Origin: Planctomycetota bacterium
GTDB taxonomy: Bacteria > Planctomycetota > MHYJ01 > JACPRB01
NCBI GenBank assembly: GCA_016200125.1
Contig: JACQFK010000571.1
Span: forward strand, 1-7,843
Direction: 5' to 3'
DNA length: 7,843 nucleotides
Shown: in pieces, positions 5,707 through 7,843 of the stretch
Layout: every line of letters starts with the position of its first letter
Position numbering within the stretch: position 1 is the stretch's first letter
Position numbers and translations under genes: made by a program
The notes under the pieces: model-generated
The model's database searches: none
What the model saw: the letters and a program-made list of their open reading frames with translations, nothing else
Told to the model about the DNA's origin: nothing

Positions 5707-5985
5707 CTAGAAAGGGATCGGTCCGAAGGAATCGGGTCCGGCGTCGTCGGCGTCTTCCGGGACGCCGGTCTTGAGCTGCAGCGTCTGAATCTTCTTCTCG
5801 AGCGATTTCAGGGCGGCTTCGTCGTCCTGCGCGATCGTGTCGAAGCCGAAGGCGCGCAGCGAACCGATGTTGTTGATGAGCTGGCGACGGCGGATCCGGA
5901 GCGCGCGGAGCTCGTCCTGCGCCGTGGCCTCGGGTTGATCCCCGCCGGGCTTGTCGTGGAAGAGCCAGGAGAACCAGGCGACCAT
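5707..5985 (-). CDS. Small coiled-coil protein, function unknown
   Basis: The frame encodes 92 residues. The ATG at 5985-5983 is preferred because GGAGG lies 5 bases upstream; the GTG at 5991 in the same frame directly abuts that GGAGG. The first nine residues are hydrophobic and aromatic (W4, F5, W7, L8, F9), too short for a membrane span but able to form an amphipathic membrane-binding or docking helix. A charged helical part follows, at about 23-46 (D-E-L-R-A-L-R-I-R-R-R) and 54-73 (D-D-E-A-A-L-K-S-L-E-K-K-I-Q-T-L), consistent with a helical hairpin or coiled coil. The acidic tail (77-86) is followed by a Phe/Pro-rich end. I do not recognise the family. It lies 123 bases downstream of the sigma-factor gene on the same strand and may be co-transcribed with it. 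The good ribosome binding site and non-random composition support a real gene. Confidence 0.6.
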   Translation of the reverse strand: MVAWFSWLFHDKPGGDQPEATAQDELRALRIRRRQLINNIGSLRAFGFDTIAQDDEAALKSLEKKIQTLQLKTGVPEDADDAGPDSFGPIPF

Positions 5986-6031
5986 CCTCACCTCCGAAAC
6001 TCAGGGGGCGGCGACGGCTTCGACCGTCCCC

Positions 6032-6081
6032 CTCTCTCTCAGGGCGCGCTCCATGGACGCGCGGCGCGCCCTGGGTGAGGC
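6032..6081 (-). other. Long hairpin between the sigma factor and the small protein
   Basis: A perfect 10-bp stem joins 6040-6049 with 6064-6073 around a 14-base loop. It extends outward through C-G, a G-T wobble, one T-T mismatch and four further pairs to about 6033/6080. It lies in the 123-base gap between the sigma-factor stop and the small gene at 5985. No T-run follows on the minus strand, so it is more likely a processing, stability or attenuation element than a plain terminator. The role is inference; the pairing is visible. Confidence 0.5.
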
Positions 6082-6108
6082 TATCTACGACATCCGCCGG
6101 GGATTCTT

Positions 6109-6822
6109 TCAGGAAATCGGCGGCGGCGCGGCGACGGCGATGAGGTCCATGAAGTCCGACAGCTCCGCCTGGAACTCCTCCGGATCCGGGCAGAGCTCGC
6201 GCAGGCGGCGCCCGAGGATCTCGCCGAACTCCCGGCTGAGGCGGTGGACGGCCAGGTGAGCCATCGAGTCCGACAGGTGCGTATGCTCGCAGATCTGGCG
6301 GTAGTCGGCCCCCTTGAGGCGCAGCCGGAGCGCGGCGACGTGGGCCGGATGGCCTTCGAGCTCCAGCAGGCACTGGTCCAGCAGACCGTGGGCCCAGGCG
6401 CGGCAGGCCAGCTTCTCGGGCGTTTCGGCTCCGCCGGTCTCGCCGGCATAGTCGCGCTCGCCGCCGCTGAAGTCGAAGGACACCACGGGCGCCCCGCGGC
6501 CCCGCTTCTGCCGCGTCTCCTTCTTCTTCCAGTCGGCGAGGAAGTGGTCGAGCGCGGCGAGCAGGAAGCTGCGGAAGCGGCCGCGCGACGGATCGGCCTT
6601 TTCGATCGAGCGGCGCTCGATCAAATGCGTGATGAACTCCTGCACGAGGTCCTTCGCGGTCTCGTTGTCCATCCCGCGGCGGCGGACATAGAAATAGAGC
6701 GGCTTCCAGTAGAGTCGAATCAGCGGGTCCCAGCCTTCGCCCTTCCGAGCTGAGCGGACGAGGCTCCACGACGTCTTGACGAAGCTCTTCGAGGGGCCAA
6801 GGATGTCCGTGTCCGTACCCAT
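6109..6822 (-). CDS. ECF-like RNA polymerase sigma factor, planctomycete type
   Basis: With the ATG at 6822-6820 the protein has 237 residues. Residues about 13-110 form the sigma-2 part: S-F-V-K-T-S-W-S-L-V (13-22), Y-W-K-P-L-Y-F-Y-V-R-R-R-G (38-50), A-K-D-L-V-Q-E-F (56-63), then A-D-P-S-R-G-R-F-R-S-F-L-L (76-88) and H-F-L-A-D-W (93-98), a pattern I associate with planctomycete ECF-like factors. A linker with K-R-G-R-G leads to a sigma-4 part (about 144-205) with a helix-turn-helix in which D-Y-R-Q-I-C (173-178) and M-A-H-L-A-V-H-R-L (187-195) would contact the -35 element. A GTG at 6837 would add five residues; neither start has a clear Shine-Dalgarno. No anti-sigma gene follows. Related factors often neighbour Ser/Thr kinase genes, but here a small coiled-coil gene lies downstream and a toroid protein diverges upstream. 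It probably directs transcription of an unknown regulon. Confidence 0.88.
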   Translation of the reverse strand: MGTDTDILGPSKSFVKTSWSLVRSARKGEGWDPLIRLYWKPLYFYVRRRGMDNETAKDLVQEFITHLIERRSIEKADPSRGRFRSFLLAALDHFLADWKKKETRQKRGRGAPVVSFDFSGGERDYAGETGGAETPEKLACRAWAHGLLDQCLLELEGHPAHVAALRLRLKGADYRQICEHTHLSDSMAHLAVHRLSREFGEILGRRLRELCPDPEEFQAELSDFMDLIAVAAPPPIS

Positions 6823-6828
6823 ATGGGT
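6817..6828. promoter_or_regulatory. Perfect 12-bp palindrome over the sigma-factor start codon
   Basis: ACCCATATGGGT is its own reverse complement and contains the ATG (6822-6820) of the sigma-factor gene. It lies in the short divergent space before the toroid gene, so a protein bound here could affect both. A role as operator, or as a small hairpin controlling translation initiation, is inference; an isolated 12-bp palindrome can also arise by chance. Confidence 0.3.
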
Positions 6829-6897
6829 GACGACCACTCTACCAGCCCGCGCGATCCGTCACAATGGCGGCGTCCGATGTGGGATGGAGAGGAACCG

Positions 6898-7843
6898 ATG
6901 ACTGCTTTCTGCGCCGCGATGCTCCTCAGCGCCGTCCAGGCGGGCGATCCCTACGAGTGCCGGCGCCCCGAGCTCCGCGAAAAGCTGCTGGAGCGCGGCG
7001 GCGGCTCGAAGGAGACCGAGGCCGCGGTCCGGAAGGCGCTGGAGTGGCTGGCGAAGGCCCAGAAAGTCGATCGCTCCTGGCCGTCGCCCGAGGAGGACTT
7101 CACGATCGGCGTGACGGCCCTCTCCGTGCTCGCCTTCCTGGGCGCCGGACACGATGCGAAGTCCGAGACCTTCGGCGATCCGGTCCGTCGCGGCGTGCAG
7201 TACCTCCTCGCCGCGCAGGACAAGGCGGGTTGCATCGGAACTCGCGGGCTGAAGTACATGTACGGCCACATCCTCGCGACGCTCGCGTTGGCGGAAGCCC
7301 ACGCCATGAGCCCGTCCGAGAGCACCGGCAAATCCGCCCAGAAAGCGGTCGACTTCCTTGTCGGCGCCCAGAATCCGGGCCTGGGATGGCGCTACTACCA
7401 AAAATGCGGCGACAATGACACGTCCGTGACCACCTGGGCCGTGCTGGCGCTGCACGCGGCCGAACGGGCCGGCCTGACTTTTCCCAAGGCCGCGTGGGAG
7501 GGCGCCCTCGCCTGGTTCGACGACGCAACGGATGAGTCCGGCAGAACCGAATACAACTCCCGCGTCTTCCGTGGGTTGCCGGGCGCGGACGAGGCCTTCG
7601 AACACCACGCGACCAACACCGCAATGGCGTCGTTCTCACGGTTTCTCATCACCCGGAAGAAGTCGGCCGGAAATGTTCTGCTGCTCACCAAGGACCCTCC
7701 AAGGACCGACAAGTGGGCCATCGACTACTGCTGGTGGCATTTCGGAAGCCTCGCGATCTTCAGCCTCAACGATCCCGCCGGCCCGGAGTGGAAGGCTTGG
7801 AACGAGGCGATGAAGCCCGCCCTGCTCAAGACCCAGGAGGACG
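6898..7843 (+). CDS. Prenyltransferase/squalene-oxidase-repeat (alpha/alpha toroid) protein, partial
   Basis: The frame opens at ATG 6898 and runs 315 codons to the right edge without a stop. GGAGAGGA (6886-6893) ends 4 bases before the ATG and fixes the start. A short hydrophobic N-terminus (2-15) could be a signal peptide. Repeated helices follow, typical of squalene-cyclase-like toroids: A-L-E-W-L-A-K-A-Q (47-55) with R-S-W (59-61), I-G-V-T-A-L-S-V-L-A-F-L-G-A-G-H (70-85), Y-L-L-A-A-Q-D (102-108), Y-G-H-I-L-A-T-L-A-L-A-E-A (122-134), A-V-D-F-L-V-G-A-Q-N (150-159), G-W-R-Y (163-166) and D-T-S-V-T-T-W (174-180). W-W-H-F-G-S-L-A (279-286) is a further helix. The catalytic D-x-D-D motif of squalene-hopene cyclases is absent in the visible part, so this is a structural relative and not a demonstrated cyclase. 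Such proteins are numerous in planctomycetes and mostly uncharacterised. It diverges from the sigma-factor gene, with 75 bases between the two start codons. Confidence 0.85.
   Translation, partial: MTAFCAAMLLSAVQAGDPYECRRPELREKLLERGGGSKETEAAVRKALEWLAKAQKVDRSWPSPEEDFTIGVTALSVLAFLGAGHDAKSETFGDPVRRGVQYLLAAQDKAGCIGTRGLKYMYGHILATLALAEAHAMSPSESTGKSAQKAVDFLVGAQNPGLGWRYYQKCGDNDTSVTTWAVLALHAAERAGLTFPKAAWEGALAWFDDATDESGRTEYNSRVFRGLPGADEAFEHHATNTAMASFSRFLITRKKSAGNVLLLTKDPPRTDKWAIDYCWWHFGSLAIFSLNDPAGPEWKAWNEAMKPALLKTQED

Noticed and set aside
5663..6769. Long minus-strand open frame spanning the sigma factor, small protein and intergenic hairpins
   Set aside because: It is an Arg/Pro/Gly-rich shadow frame; the other frames encode a recognisable sigma factor and a small protein with a good ribosome binding site.
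6898..7843. Reading the toroid gene as a squalene-hopene cyclase
   Set aside because: The visible part lacks the D-x-D-D catalytic motif and canonical QW repeats; it fits the broad, uncharacterised repeat family better.
1..7843. CRISPR array, tRNA, rRNA, transposon or phage genes
   Set aside because: No spaced direct repeats, cloverleaf, ribosomal RNA segments, transposase motifs or terminal inverted repeats were seen on either strand.

Overview
This is a high-GC bacterial window. It most likely comes from a planctomycete or a close relative. The clearest lineage marks are an ECF-like sigma factor of the planctomycete type (6109-6822, minus), a prenyltransferase/squalene-oxidase-repeat toroid protein of a kind common in planctomycete genomes (6898 to the right edge, plus), and a membrane-anchored HEAT-repeat protein (left edge to 709, minus). 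The assignment comes from recalled family patterns, not from a search.

Layout. At the left edge a partial HEAT-repeat gene runs leftward. A divergent intergenic region with a perfect 7-bp inverted repeat separates it from a small exported protein gene (854-1126, plus), which ends at a textbook intrinsic terminator (1150-1185). Next comes an AT-rich promoter island (about 1200-1250) carrying nested palindromes, including a CRP/FNR-like dyad. It precedes a complete four-gene polyamine-type ABC transporter operon, potA-potB-potC-potD (1268-4807). Each junction in that operon is a 4-base ATGA overlap. After a 103-base gap with two small hairpins, a short AsmA-like membrane-anchored protein (4911-5666) closes the rightward block at a perfect 12-bp hairpin.

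The right part holds a leftward pair, the sigma factor and a 92-codon coiled-coil protein (5707-5985), separated by a long hairpin. The toroid protein is transcribed divergently from the sigma factor and is cut by the right edge. A perfect 12-bp palindrome covers the probable start codon of the sigma gene.

How the genes may work together. PotD (lipoprotein receptor), PotB and PotC (permeases) and PotA (ATPase) should form one importer for spermidine, putrescine or a related cation, probably controlled at the palindromic promoter. The sigma factor, small protein and toroid protein may form a regulatory neighbourhood, but only their arrangement supports this. I found no RNA genes, CRISPR arrays, insertion sequences or phage genes. 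The window is mostly ordinary; the best leads are the regulatory palindromes, the sigma/small-protein/toroid arrangement and the small unassigned proteins.
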